Assembly (NCBI GenBank): GCA_947589305.1
Contig: CANQAP010000001.1
Location: forward strand, 372,001-436,000
Direction: 5' to 3'
Source: an uncultured Lachnospiraceae bacterium
Lineage (GTDB): Bacteria; Bacillota; Clostridia; Lachnospirales; Lachnospiraceae
DNA: 64,000 nt
Numbering within the stretch: position 1 is the stretch's first letter; each line of letters opens with the position of its first letter. This document shows, piece after piece, positions 8,136-17,480 of this stretch. The position numbers and the translations under genes were made by a program. The notes beneath the pieces are model-generated. The model saw only the letters and a program-made list of their open reading frames with translations, had not been told where the DNA came from and searched no databases.

Positions 8136-8357
8136 TTATTCGTCTAATACGTCGTTATCTATAAGTACACTTCCAAAACCTGCTTCTTTGACCGTTATGC
8201 CGCCCAGAGCCTTCCGTTCTTTTTCATCTAAGTCTTGTCTCATCTTTTGTACGGTTTCCAGTGATACACCTGAAATCATGGCAACTTCTTCCACATCAAT
8301 TTGTCCCTTCAGCATCTTTAACGCCATGTCTTGTTTAGCCTGTTCCGTTTTATTCAT
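8136..8357 (-). CDS. Small helix-turn-helix protein coupled to argH
   Basis: The 73-residue frame from ATG 8357 (MNKTEQAKQD) is preferred over an in-frame ATG at 8378 because GAGGGGA lies a proper distance upstream. The middle, about residues 15-45, resembles the helix-turn-helix found at the C-terminus of many PD-(D/E)XK transposase-like proteins: a KMLKGQ helix, then VEEVAMISGVS and an ETVQKM helix. No nuclease part is present. Its start codon overlaps the argH stop region (8350-8352), so it is translated with argH. It may be a remnant, or a small regulator. Function unknown. Confidence 0.7.
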   Translation of the reverse strand: MNKTEQAKQDMALKMLKGQIDVEEVAMISGVSLETVQKMRQDLDEKERKALGGITVKEAGFGSVLIDNDVLDE

Positions 8358-9747
8358 GCCATTTCCCCTCTCTTTCATTCAAATACTTTTCATTCATGCG
8401 TATGACTTGTTTCATAGCTTCCTGTCCGGGCGCTCCGATCGTATTCCTCTTATTCACACAAGTTTCCAAAGATATGGCATCATAAATATCTGCTTCAAAC
8501 TTGGGACTGATCGCCTGCAATTCTTCTAACGGTATCTCTTCTAATGCCATTCCCCGTTCCATACAATACAGAACCAGTTGTCCTACGATTTTATGCGCAT
8601 CCCGAAAAGCCACCCCGTGATTGACCAGATAATCCGCCGCATCCGTCGCATTCGTAAATCCCATTTTTGCACTTTCTTCCATGCGGTCTTTACGTAATGT
8701 CATTGTGTCCAGCATACCGGTAAACAACGTCAGACAGGTTTTCACCGTATCAATGGCATCAAATGTCCATTCTTTATCTTCCTGCATGTCTTTATTATAT
8801 GCCAGCGGGAGACCTTTCATAGTGGTTAAAATGGACTGTAAAGCGGCATATACACGTCCGGTTTTTCCCCGTACCAGCTCTGCGATATCCGGATTCTTTT
8901 TTTGCGGCATGATGGAACTTCCGGTACTGTATGCGTCGTCCAATTCCACAAATTGATATTCATTCGAATTCCAAAGAATGATTTCTTCTGAAAAACGGCT
9001 TAAATGCGTCATGATCGTTGCACAGGCACTGAGCAACTCGATCACATAATCGCGATCTGCAACCGAATCCATGCTGTTTAACGTCGGTCCGTAAAAGCCT
9101 AACAATTTCGCCGTCATTTCCCGGTCCAGTGGATATGTCGTCCCTGCTAATGCCCCTGCGCCGAGCGGACAGTAATTCATACGTTCATAAATATCATGCA
9201 ATCGGGACTCATCCCGTTTGAACATTTCCATATAGGCGCCGATATGATGCGCAAACGTGATCGGTTGTGCTTTCTGTAAATGTGTAAATCCCGGCATATA
9301 GGTATCTATATTGTCTTTCATCAGTCGATGCAGGACACGCATGATTCGAAGCAGACCGTCCCGTATCGCAGACAGTTCATCACGGACATAAAGTTTCATA
9401 TCCAGTGCTACCTGATCATTTCTGCTGCGTCCCGTATGCAGCTTTTTCCCTGCCTCGCCGATACGATCGATCAGATTCGCCTCTACAAAACTATGAATAT
9501 CCTCATATTCTTCCGTGATTTCCAACGTGCCGGCATTGACGTCATCCACAATGCTTTCCAAGCCATGGATCATCCGGTCCCGTTCTTCTTCCGTCAGAAT
9601 TCCCACAGCTGCAAGCATCGTGACATGTGCAATACTTCCTCTTACATCCTGATAAAAAAAACGCCGATCAAATGTGATTGAAGCGTTAAAATGATAAACT
9701 AACTGATCCGTTTCTTTGGTAAAACGTCCTCCCCACAACTGTGCCAT
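8350..9747 (-). CDS. argH: Argininosuccinate lyase
   Basis: ArgH splits argininosuccinate into arginine and fumarate, the last step of arginine synthesis. The 465-residue protein is full length for the aspartase/fumarase superfamily and shows the signature loop GSSIMPQKKNP around residues 280-290 containing the catalytic serine. The ATG at 9747 is preceded by an AAGAGG site. It has its own promoter (9780-9808) and overlaps the small HTH gene at its 3' end. It is not in the argG unit, but a TGAAT half site at 9765-9769 lies near its transcription start, so weak ArgR control is possible. Confidence 0.97.
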   Translation of the reverse strand: MAQLWGGRFTKETDQLVYHFNASITFDRRFFYQDVRGSIAHVTMLAAVGILTEEERDRMIHGLESIVDDVNAGTLEITEEYEDIHSFVEANLIDRIGEAGKKLHTGRSRNDQVALDMKLYVRDELSAIRDGLLRIMRVLHRLMKDNIDTYMPGFTHLQKAQPITFAHHIGAYMEMFKRDESRLHDIYERMNYCPLGAGALAGTTYPLDREMTAKLLGFYGPTLNSMDSVADRDYVIELLSACATIMTHLSRFSEEIILWNSNEYQFVELDDAYSTGSSIMPQKKNPDIAELVRGKTGRVYAALQSILTTMKGLPLAYNKDMQEDKEWTFDAIDTVKTCLTLFTGMLDTMTLRKDRMEESAKMGFTNATDAADYLVNHGVAFRDAHKIVGQLVLYCMERGMALEEIPLEELQAISPKFEADIYDAISLETCVNKRNTIGAPGQEAMKQVIRMNEKYLNEREGKWHE

Positions 9748-9779
9748 TTCATTACCTCTTTTCCTGAATTTATGGGAAT

Positions 9780-9808
9780 ATTTTACACTAATATTTTATT
9801 TTTCACAA
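9780..9808 (-). promoter_or_regulatory. Predicted sigma-A promoter of argH
   Basis: On the minus strand TTGTGA (9803-9808) and TAAAAT (9780-9785) are 17 bases apart, about 33 bases before the argH ATG. Confidence 0.55.
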
Positions 9809-10056
9809 GTCCTATTGGCTGGACGCACACCTCATGGGGAACAGTCGCGGCATATCTATCGTCAGAAAGCGGCAGCGTATATCCGTCTCTACCATATTTT
9901 AAAGACATTTTCTTTCAGTTCAAGAAACTAGCAGTAATAAAATATTTCTACAATACGGATTTTTTCCATATTGTTTCCGACAGGTTATGGATTTTTATCC
10001 TCTTGGTATCTGTACAATATGATTCATGGGAATAAAATGATAGTTGGAGGTAGATT
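9809..10056. other. Intergenic region between argH and the XRE regulator
   Basis: Apart from the argH promoter at its left end, this gap carries no gene I can support. Short open frames on the plus strand lack a ribosome-binding site and any recognisable family. The right end holds the GGAGGT ribosome-binding site of the XRE regulator; no clear promoter for that gene stands out. Confidence 0.4.
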
Positions 10057-10374
10057 ATGTTAGATCAAAAGAAAATCGGTGTTCGTATCCAAGATATCCG
10101 CAAACAGCAATATCTGACAGTTGAACACTTGGCAGAAATGGCAAGTATATCACCGGAATTTTTACGTGCGATCGAAGCCGGACAAAAAGGGATGTCACTG
10201 AATACACTTTCGAATCTGGCAGTTGTGCTTCATGTATCGACCGATTATCTTTTATTTGGCTCCTCCTCCGAGGAAAAATACATACTCTTGGTGCAGACTC
10301 TGCAATCCTGCTCAGAGCAAAGGATCCATGACATTGCATTGCTTATTAAGCAAATCCTAGAATTACAGCCTTAA
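10057..10374 (+). CDS. Small XRE-family transcriptional regulator
   Basis: A 105-residue protein with an N-terminal Cro/CI-type helix-turn-helix (about residues 7-62: RIQDIRKQQYLTVEHLAEM, then the recognition helix around SPEFLRAIEAG, and LAVVLHVSTDYLL). The C-terminal 40 residues may form a dimerisation helix pair. A good GGAGGT site precedes the ATG. It is one of only four plus-strand genes in the window and is convergent with the MscS channel gene, whose stop is 10 bases away. Target unknown. Confidence 0.88.
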   Translation: MLDQKKIGVRIQDIRKQQYLTVEHLAEMASISPEFLRAIEAGQKGMSLNTLSNLAVVLHVSTDYLLFGSSSEEKYILLVQTLQSCSEQRIHDIALLIKQILELQP

Positions 10375-10384
10375 TGCTATCCCG

Positions 10385-11239
10385 TTACGATTCTTTCATA
10401 TGAATATCCAATTGATTATACGGAATCACAATGTCCGCTTCATCCAGTGCCTGTTTCAAATGTTCCATCAGGCTCCATTTTGCCTTCCAGTAATCCGGCG
10501 TGAGAATCCACACATGAATCACCAGTGTCATACAACTGTCTTCAAACGCATCCAGCGCAATATCGATCGGTTCTTCCTGTAACACCAGATCTTCCTTCTG
10601 TATAACTTGTCCGATCACTGTTTTTACTTGGGATATGTTGGCTCCGTATTCTACCGGGAGGGTAATATCCAATCGCCGTTTTTCCTGTTTTGTCAGATTC
10701 GTCAGACTGGCATTGGAAAGGGTCCCGTTTGGAATGACCACGAGTTTACCGTCATAGGTAGACAGTCGGGTATAAAAAATATCGATGGAAACAACCGTCC
10801 CTTCATTTTTATTTGTATCCTCCCTGATATAATCTCCGATCGTAAACGGCTTTAGGATCAAAATCAGGATACCACCTGCCAAATTCGATAAGCTCCCCTG
10901 CAACGCCAAACCTATCGTCACACCGGCTGTACCCAGCAAAGTCACAAACGAAGTGACCTGTATGCCCATGATGGATACCACCGTGATAAATACCAGCACA
11001 TATAACAGAATTTGGATCAAAGAACCCAAAAAAGAAATCACAGTCGGATCTAGGGAAGACCTCTGAAAGGAACGCCGGATCAGTTTCATCAGCCATTTGA
11101 CTAGCCGCAGCCCGATCACCAGACAAAGGAATGCCAACAGTACGCTGCCTGCCTTTGTCATCAGCCAATCCCAGATCTTTGCGATTTGCGTATTCAGAAA
11201 TTCAACATCCATGCCAATCAGTACCATGACTGTCTGCAT
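10385..11239 (-). CDS. mscS: Small-conductance mechanosensitive channel, MscS family
   Basis: A 284-residue inner-membrane channel that opens on membrane tension to release solutes in hypo-osmotic shock. Three hydrophobic helices occupy about residues 25-55, 75-95 and 98-125; the third is glycine- and alanine-rich (GTAGVTIGLALQGSLSNLAGG), as expected for the pore-lining helix. A beta domain follows with the typical PFTIGDYI and VVIPNGTLSN motifs. It appears to be a single-gene unit, convergent with the XRE regulator. Confidence 0.93.
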   Translation of the reverse strand: MQTVMVLIGMDVEFLNTQIAKIWDWLMTKAGSVLLAFLCLVIGLRLVKWLMKLIRRSFQRSSLDPTVISFLGSLIQILLYVLVFITVVSIMGIQVTSFVTLLGTAGVTIGLALQGSLSNLAGGILILILKPFTIGDYIREDTNKNEGTVVSIDIFYTRLSTYDGKLVVIPNGTLSNASLTNLTKQEKRRLDITLPVEYGANISQVKTVIGQVIQKEDLVLQEEPIDIALDAFEDSCMTLVIHVWILTPDYWKAKWSLMEHLKQALDEADIVIPYNQLDIHMKES

Positions 11240-11283
11240 AACGGCTTTCCCTCCTATCTCAAACGTTACTGATGCGAACTATA

Positions 11284-11311
11284 ACAGGCGGCTTCCATCG
11301 GAACCGCCTGT
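11284..11311 (-). terminator. Terminator of glgB
   Basis: The stem ACAGGCGG (11284-11291) pairs with CCGCCTGT (11304-11311), extended by TTCC/GGAA with one bulged C. It lies 12 bases past the glgB stop. The T-run is weak (TTATAGTT). Confidence 0.55.
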
Positions 11312-11323
11312 ATACCGGCTATA

Positions 11324-13528
11324 TCATGAATGCAGCTTCCATACGGAAACGGAAAGCGGCGGTACATAAACAGCGATTGAATTCTTTCGTTCGTCGCAGG
11401 TTATTTTTTGGCTCTGCCGCATGGATTTATTCCGTTTGCCTTCACCGCCAAACCGCTCTTCTTCACTCGTAAAGACCTCTTTATACTTGCCCGCATATGG
11501 AACGCCGATACGATATTCTTCATGTTCCACCGGCGTAAAGTTGCAGATTACCACTAAAGTATCCTCTTTTCTCTTTGTCTTACGGGCAAAAACCAGAATA
11601 CTTTCATTGGATGCCGTACTGTTGATCCATTCAAATCCTTCCGGAACGTCATCCCATTCATATAGAGCCGGTTCCTGCCTGTAAAAATGATTCAAGGCTT
11701 TATAATAATCCCGAATACACACATGTGCGTCAAATTCAAAGATACCCCAATCCAGTTCATCCGATTCATTGAATTCCTTAAACTGGGCAAATTCCTGTCC
11801 CATAAACAACAGCTTTTTCCCCGGGTGCATCATCATATAACCATATGCCAAACGCAGGTTAGAAAACTTATCTTCATATCCGCCCGGCATTTTTGCGATC
11901 ATCGAACCTTTCTCATGTACGACCTCATCATGCGATAATACCAATATAAAATGCTCGCTATACGCATAGACCATACTAAATGTCAGCTCATTATGATGAT
12001 ATTTGCGGTATAACGGATCCAGCTTCATATAATTGAGAAAATCATTCATCCAGCCCATATTCCACTTGAAATCAAATCCCAGCCCGCCGTTCTTTACCGG
12101 ATGTGAGATCATCGGCCATGCCGTAGACTCCTCCGCGATCAGGACACAACCCGCAAACCGCTCTTTCATGGCAGCGTTTAGTTGTTTTAACATATCGATC
12201 GCATCCAGATTTTCATTGCCGCCGTATACGTTTGGCAGCCAATTTCCAAATTCTCTGCCGTAATCCAAGTACAGCATGGAAGCCACTGCATCCATACGGA
12301 TGCCGTCCACATGATATTTATCTGCCCAAAACAGTGCATTGGCAATCAGAAAATTCTTGACTTCCGGCTTCGAATAATCAAAGACATACGTTCCCCAGTG
12401 CGGATGCTCTCCCCGTCTTGGATCTTCATGCTCATAAACACAGGTTCCGTCAAATCGCCCCAATCCGTTCTCGTCTTTCGGAAAATGAGCCGGCACCCAA
12501 TCCAAGATCACGGCTAAATTCCGGCTGTGCATATAATTCACAAAGTACATGAAATCTTCCGGCGTTCCGTATCGTGAAGTCGGCGCATAATAACCGGTGA
12601 TCTGATACCCCCATGACGGATCATACGGATGCTCCATGACCGGCATCAATTCAATATGCGTATACCCCATCTCTTCCATATAATCTGCAAGCTGGACTGC
12701 CAGCTCCCGATAGTTAAAGTATTCCCTTCCGTCCGTCGGTCGCTTCCATGCTCCTAAATAAACCTCATAAATAGACATCGGCTGACTGAACGCGTCCTTT
12801 TGCTCTCTCTGCCGCATCCATTCTTCATCCGTCCATTGAAACGACCGCAGATCCGTGATGATGGAAGCGTTGCACGGACGCAGTTCTGTTGCATTCCCGT
12901 ACGGATCCGTTTTCATGCACAGATTACCGCCTCTGGAACGTATCTCATACTTATAAATCTCATGTTCCCCGACTTCCGGTATGAACAATTCAAAAATACC
13001 AGAATATGGGAGTTTTCGCATCGGATGGATCCTTCCGTCCCAATGATTGAAATCCGCCACGACACTGACCCGTTCCGCATTCGGCGCCCATACGGCAAAC
13101 AGCACACCCGGCACACCGTCTACTACCATGGGATGCGCTCCCAGTTTTTCGTAGATCTCATAGTGCATTCCTTCGTTAAACAGGCTGATGTCAATCGGAT
13201 CGATCACCGACTCAAAACGGTACGGATCGATCACGTCCTGTTCTTCACCGGCGTCGGTGATCAGTCGGAGTTTATAATCAAAACGTTTACAGTTCTTGAT
13301 CTTTACGGTAAAAAACCCTGCCGCCCGGCTCGACTCCATCGGATAGACCTTACCGGTCTTTTGATTGACCACGGATATGCTCTTCACTTCCGGACGAAAT
13401 GCGTTCACATACAGATCATCAATACACTCGTGCATCCCCAAAATATGATGCGGGTTATCATGTCTTGCTTTTACCAAAGCATCTACTTCCATCCAGTTAA
13501 TTGCAAATACATCTTTTTTTGTCTTCAT
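11324..13528 (-). CDS. glgB: 1,4-alpha-glucan branching enzyme
   Basis: GlgB introduces alpha-1,6 branches into glycogen. From ATG 13528 (MKTKKDVFAINW, preceded by AGGGGA) the protein has 734 residues; a longer frame upstream would enter the preceding gene and is rejected. There is a CBM48-type beta domain (about 130-240), then a GH13 barrel with nucleophile Asp413 (GIRMDAVAS), acid/base Glu466 (LIAEES) and Asp534 (LSHDEVVH). It starts 11 bases after the DUF1015 gene and is probably cotranscribed with it. The matching glycogen synthase glgA is at 56987-58423. Near the C-terminus a Lys/Arg-rich insert (about 685-710) is unusual. Confidence 0.96.
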   Translation of the reverse strand: MKTKKDVFAINWMEVDALVKARHDNPHHILGMHECIDDLYVNAFRPEVKSISVVNQKTGKVYPMESSRAAGFFTVKIKNCKRFDYKLRLITDAGEEQDVIDPYRFESVIDPIDISLFNEGMHYEIYEKLGAHPMVVDGVPGVLFAVWAPNAERVSVVADFNHWDGRIHPMRKLPYSGIFELFIPEVGEHEIYKYEIRSRGGNLCMKTDPYGNATELRPCNASIITDLRSFQWTDEEWMRQREQKDAFSQPMSIYEVYLGAWKRPTDGREYFNYRELAVQLADYMEEMGYTHIELMPVMEHPYDPSWGYQITGYYAPTSRYGTPEDFMYFVNYMHSRNLAVILDWVPAHFPKDENGLGRFDGTCVYEHEDPRRGEHPHWGTYVFDYSKPEVKNFLIANALFWADKYHVDGIRMDAVASMLYLDYGREFGNWLPNVYGGNENLDAIDMLKQLNAAMKERFAGCVLIAEESTAWPMISHPVKNGGLGFDFKWNMGWMNDFLNYMKLDPLYRKYHHNELTFSMVYAYSEHFILVLSHDEVVHEKGSMIAKMPGGYEDKFSNLRLAYGYMMMHPGKKLLFMGQEFAQFKEFNESDELDWGIFEFDAHVCIRDYYKALNHFYRQEPALYEWDDVPEGFEWINSTASNESILVFARKTKRKEDTLVVICNFTPVEHEEYRIGVPYAGKYKEVFTSEEERFGGEGKRNKSMRQSQKITCDERKNSIAVYVPPLSVSVWKLHS

Positions 13529-13539
13529 TTTGATTCCCC

Positions 13540-14772
13540 TTATAGTTGATGAATAAAAATGCCGCTTCGAAGCTTTGGCTCGAACCATGTGGATTTCGGT
13601 GGCATCAGCAAACCGGCATCCGCTACCGCAAACAATTCCAAAATAGAGGTCGCATACATGGAAAACGCCAGACACATATCATCATTCGCTCTTCGCTCCA
13701 GTTCTTTCAATCCTCGGATACCACCGACAAAATCGATCCGTTCGTCGGTACGCGGATCCGAAATATGTAACAGTGTTTCAAATACTTCATGCTGCAGGAT
13801 GGAAACATCCAGTCCTTCCACCGGATCATTCACATACCGGTCCGTATGCAGTGTCAAACGATACCATTTTTTATGTAGATACATGCCGAATTCCGCCTTT
13901 TTCATCGGCTGCACCGGCTGATTCTCTTCTTTCACATCAAAAATGTATTTTATTTTATTCAGGAATTCTTCTTCCGTCCATTCTGCAAGATCGCGGACCA
14001 CACGATTGTACGGCAGGATCATAAGCTGGTCATGCGGGAATAAAACCGAAAGAAAATAATTGAATTCTTCCGTTCCGTCATAATCCGGATGCTCCAAACG
14101 CCGCTTTTGCCCTACCTTGACTGCCGATGCCGCACGATGGTGTCCGTCGGCAATATAAATGCGGTCTACTTCCCGAAATCCTTCCTGAATCTCCCGAATA
14201 TCCGCATCGTCATCGATCACCCAAACGGCATGTCCGATCCCGTCCGGTGAAGCAAAACGGTATACCGGCTTCGTCTGCTTAACCCGTTCCACTACCGCAT
14301 CAATCTTCTCTTTTGCCCGATACGCCAAGAAGATCGGTCCGGTCTGTGCATTGCAGACATCTACATGCCGGATGCGGTCCATTTCTTTTTCCTCGCGTGT
14401 ATTCTCATGCTTCAGGATGATATGATTCTCATAATCATCTATGGAAGCGCATGCTACGATACCGGTCTGGGAACGTCCGTCCATGGTCAGTTCATAGATA
14501 TAATATACTTTTTTGTCTTCCTGTATATAGATGCCGTCGCGTATCATGGCATCCAGTAACTCTCTTGCCTTTTGATATACCAGTGGGGAATACATGTCCA
14601 CAGAATCCTCAAACTGCGTCTCCGCCCGGTCCACTTTCAGAAAAGACAACGGTTCGCGTTCTACTTCTTCTTTTGCCTCACGCCGGTTGTATACGTCATA
14701 AGGCAGGGCGGCTACCCGGTCTACGATATCTGCTCTTGGGCGGAATCCCTGAAATGCCCTGATCTCTGCCAT
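13540..14772 (-). CDS. DUF1015 family protein
   Basis: A 410-residue cytoplasmic protein with the family's N-terminal FRP-x(10)-ALPYDV pattern (about residues 10-28) and central motif IADGHHRAASA near residue 210. Members are widespread in Clostridia and are sometimes linked to serine or glycolytic metabolism, but no reaction can be assigned from sequence alone. The ATG at 14772 follows AGGAGA. It is 11 bases upstream of glgB, so it probably shares its message. Confidence 0.88.
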   Translation of the reverse strand: MAEIRAFQGFRPRADIVDRVAALPYDVYNRREAKEEVEREPLSFLKVDRAETQFEDSVDMYSPLVYQKARELLDAMIRDGIYIQEDKKVYYIYELTMDGRSQTGIVACASIDDYENHIILKHENTREEKEMDRIRHVDVCNAQTGPIFLAYRAKEKIDAVVERVKQTKPVYRFASPDGIGHAVWVIDDDADIREIQEGFREVDRIYIADGHHRAASAVKVGQKRRLEHPDYDGTEEFNYFLSVLFPHDQLMILPYNRVVRDLAEWTEEEFLNKIKYIFDVKEENQPVQPMKKAEFGMYLHKKWYRLTLHTDRYVNDPVEGLDVSILQHEVFETLLHISDPRTDERIDFVGGIRGLKELERRANDDMCLAFSMYATSILELFAVADAGLLMPPKSTWFEPKLRSGIFIHQL

Positions 14773-14865
14773 ATGTTACTGTCTCCTTTGTATATTTCTT
14801 CCGCTGTGTATATTTACAGATAGTATCATTTTACATCATATAGAAGAAAAATCCAAGTAAAAATA

Positions 14866-14903
14866 AAAATGAGTTATGCTTTTATAAAAGTATAACTCAT
14901 TTT
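14866..14903 (-). terminator. Terminator of the OFA transporter-aroF unit
   Basis: A long stem (AAAATGAGTTAT at 14866-14877 with ATAACTCATTTT at 14892-14903, and an inner self-complementary CTTTTATAAAAG) is followed on the minus strand by T-rich sequence (TTTATTTTTACTT). It lies 35 bases past the aroF stop. Confidence 0.8.
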
Positions 14904-14937
14904 ATTCCGTGTATAAATCCATCCGTGCCAAAGGAAC

Positions 14938-15966
14938 CTATAATAAATCAGCAACTTCCAAGATCAGCTTGTGTGATTTTTCCCAGCCAAGGCATGGATC
15001 CGTTATGGATTTTCCGTAGCATCCGCCATCAACCGGCTGATTTCCGTCCTCAATATAACTTTCCACCATAACACCCTTTACCAATCTGCATATCTCATCC
15101 GAATGCCGCCTGCTATGCAGCACTTCTTTTACGATACGCGGCTGTTCATCCCACTGTTTACCGGAATTGTTATGGTTTGCATCCACGATACACGCCGGAT
15201 GTTTCAGCTCGAATTTCTGATAGAGATCTGCCAGTAATTTCAGATCTTCGTAATGATAATTTGCGATCGATTGCCCGTGTTTATTGACCGCTCCGCGTAA
15301 AATACAGTGTACCAGATCGTTTCCGTCCGTTTTGGTCTCCCAGCCGGTATATAAAAATGTATGCCGCATCTGACCTGCCATACAGGAATTCATCATGACC
15401 GTCAGATCACCGCTCGTAGGATTTTTCATGCCGACCGGTATGTCCATGCCGGATGTCACGATACGATGTTGCTGGTCTTCCACACTTCTGGCTCCGATCG
15501 CAACATAAGAAAGAATATCCTCCAAATATTGCCAGTTTTCGGAATACAACATTTCGTCCGCCGCCGTCATGCCGGTAGCGGAGATCGCATCGATGTGCAT
15601 TTTTCGAATCGCTTTCACTCCTTCAAACATATCCGGAGCTTTTTCCGGATCCGGTTGATGCAGCATCCCCTTATAGCCGGCGCCTGTCGTCCGCGGCTTA
15701 TTGGTATAGATACGAGGAATGATCAGAATCTTATCTTTTACTTCGTCCTGAACCTTCGCCAGCCGCGTGACATAATCCAAGACCGCACTTTCATTGTCTG
15801 CGGAACAAGGACCAATGATCATCAAAAACTTATCGCACTCTCCCGTGAACACCTGACGGATCAGTTGATCCCGTTCACGCTTGATCGCCTGCAACTGCGG
15901 AGTCATCGGAAGCATTTCCTGCAGTTCCTGTGCGGTAGGAATTTTTTTCATCAGATGTAATCCCAT
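14938..15966 (-). CDS. aroF: 3-deoxy-7-phosphoheptulonate (DAHP) synthase, class I
   Basis: Condenses phosphoenolpyruvate and erythrose 4-phosphate, the first step of aromatic amino-acid synthesis. The 342-residue protein matches the E. coli AroF/G/H type, with IGPCSADN (metal and substrate site), PRTTGAGYKG, GARSVEDQ, GMKNPTSG and DANHNNSGK in the expected order. Which aromatic feedback effector it senses cannot be told here. Its ATG is two bases after the stop of the OFA transporter gene, with AGGAG as ribosome-binding site, so both are cotranscribed; this pairing is unusual. Chorismate synthase aroC is separate at 32785-33888. Confidence 0.95.
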   Translation of the reverse strand: MGLHLMKKIPTAQELQEMLPMTPQLQAIKRERDQLIRQVFTGECDKFLMIIGPCSADNESAVLDYVTRLAKVQDEVKDKILIIPRIYTNKPRTTGAGYKGMLHQPDPEKAPDMFEGVKAIRKMHIDAISATGMTAADEMLYSENWQYLEDILSYVAIGARSVEDQQHRIVTSGMDIPVGMKNPTSGDLTVMMNSCMAGQMRHTFLYTGWETKTDGNDLVHCILRGAVNKHGQSIANYHYEDLKLLADLYQKFELKHPACIVDANHNNSGKQWDEQPRIVKEVLHSRRHSDEICRLVKGVMVESYIEDGNQPVDGGCYGKSITDPCLGWEKSHKLILEVADLL

Positions 15967-15967
15967 A

Positions 15968-17350
15968 TTACTCTCCTGCCTTCTGTTTCTTTGCCTGTTT
16001 TGCTGCCAAAGCCTTGTCTGTCGGCTTGACCATGACCAGACAGATGATCAATGCTAAAATATAGAGTACGATCGTTGCATACAGCACATACTGATAACCG
16101 GTCGGATTCACCGTGATCATTTCTACCGTACCGTCTGCCAGCGTATGCGGTATCTCCACTTCCTGTCCGAAGGTCTTTACGATCCATGTTGCCATCTGAT
16201 TACCGGACAGACCTGCAAATGCCCATGCCGATAATGTCAGTCCGTGGATCGCGCTGATATTACCCATTCCGTAATGATCGGATAAGAGCGTCGGTACATT
16301 GGAGAAACCACCGCCGTACCCGGCATTGACCACAAAGATCAGACCGAGAACCAAAATCGTCAACAGCAGATTGCCCTGTCCGTTCTTGATACCGTTCGTT
16401 AATAATACTGCTCCCGTGAAAGCAATGGATAAAATAAAAATCAATTTGTATATGGTATTCCGGTCTTTCATGGTATCTGCCCATGCGGAAAAGCCCAGAC
16501 GTCCGCCCGCATTAAAGATAGCGGATATCGTAGAGATAATACCGACCACACTTGCCAAACCGATACATTTTACGATCATTTTTTCCTGTGAGATCAATGC
16601 CAGACCACAGGTGATATTAATGTAAAACATCAACCAAATACCAATATAGGTAGTGATCGGCTTTGATTTGATCACCGTCAGGATACTGTTTCCCTTTTCC
16701 TTGGTCTGCGGCTCATGCCAGCCATCCGGTTTCTTTAATAACAAATGTCCGACAAACATCATGACAAAATAAACAACTGCCAAGATCAGGAACATCTTAT
16801 AGATACCGCCGTCTCCTAACGTATTCAGCATACTCTGCATGATCGGGCTTGCGATTGCCTTAGCAGCCCCGAATCCTGCAACTGCCAAACCGGTTGCCAG
16901 ACCTTTTCGGTCTTCAAACCACAGCATCAATGTCTTGACCGGGGATAAATATCCGGTACCCAGACCGATTCCCATAATAAAACCATAGCAGACGTAAATA
17001 CCGATCAGGGATAATAGACTTCCCTTATGAGCGCCGCCATAATAAATGAAAAATCCGGTTCCCGCCATACCACAGGCAAAACAGATCGCTGCGATCAAAG
17101 AGGACTTATGGATATCCTTTTCCACGATGTTACCCAAAAAAGCGGCAGACATCCCTAAAAAGAAAATAGCAAAACTAAATGCCCATTCTGTAGCTCCCTT
17201 TGAAAAACCGATATAATCTGCTATTTCCTGACTGAAAATCGACCAGCAGTATACGGTACCGATACTACAATGCAACAATAACGCCGGAATTGCCGCACGC
17301 ACCCATTTATTTGTACGCCAGCCGCCGGAACTTTTTACTTCTTCACTCAT
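15968..17350 (-). CDS. OFA-family MFS transporter (oxalate/formate antiporter-like)
   Basis: A 460-residue major-facilitator protein with about 12 membrane helices. The start (WVRAAIPALLLHCSIGTVYCWSIF) and GLGTGYLSPVKT-WF are typical of the OFA subfamily, which includes oxalate:formate exchangers and many uncharacterised monocarboxylate carriers. Substrate is not determined by sequence. Promoter elements are at 17422-17450. It precedes DAHP synthase with one base between stop and start codons, which suggests a shared physiological cue or transport of an aromatic precursor or product (inference). Confidence 0.9.
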   Translation of the reverse strand: MSEEVKSSGGWRTNKWVRAAIPALLLHCSIGTVYCWSIFSQEIADYIGFSKGATEWAFSFAIFFLGMSAAFLGNIVEKDIHKSSLIAAICFACGMAGTGFFIYYGGAHKGSLLSLIGIYVCYGFIMGIGLGTGYLSPVKTLMLWFEDRKGLATGLAVAGFGAAKAIASPIMQSMLNTLGDGGIYKMFLILAVVYFVMMFVGHLLLKKPDGWHEPQTKEKGNSILTVIKSKPITTYIGIWLMFYINITCGLALISQEKMIVKCIGLASVVGIISTISAIFNAGGRLGFSAWADTMKDRNTIYKLIFILSIAFTGAVLLTNGIKNGQGNLLLTILVLGLIFVVNAGYGGGFSNVPTLLSDHYGMGNISAIHGLTLSAWAFAGLSGNQMATWIVKTFGQEVEIPHTLADGTVEMITVNPTGYQYVLYATIVLYILALIICLVMVKPTDKALAAKQAKKQKAGE

Positions 17351-17421
17351 GATTCATACTTCCTTTGCATTTTATTCATTCGGCACAGACAGATCATCGT
17401 GCCAAGTCACCAAACATAAGC

Positions 17422-17450
17422 ATTATACACCCAGAATATACAGATTTCAA
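17422..17450 (-). promoter_or_regulatory. Predicted sigma-A promoter of the OFA transporter-aroF unit
   Basis: On the minus strand TTGAAA (17445-17450) and TATAAT (17422-17427) are 17 bases apart, about 72 bases before the transporter ATG. Confidence 0.7.
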
Positions 17451-17480
17451 CAAGAAACCAAGGAAAAACCCGAGTCACGC

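Noticed and set aside
9772..10035. 87-codon open frame upstream of the XRE regulator
   Set aside because: No ribosome-binding site, unusual composition, and it covers the argH promoter region.
12800..13549. 249-codon open frame on the plus strand
   Set aside because: It is antisense to glgB, whose catalytic motifs are intact; no family resemblance or start signal.
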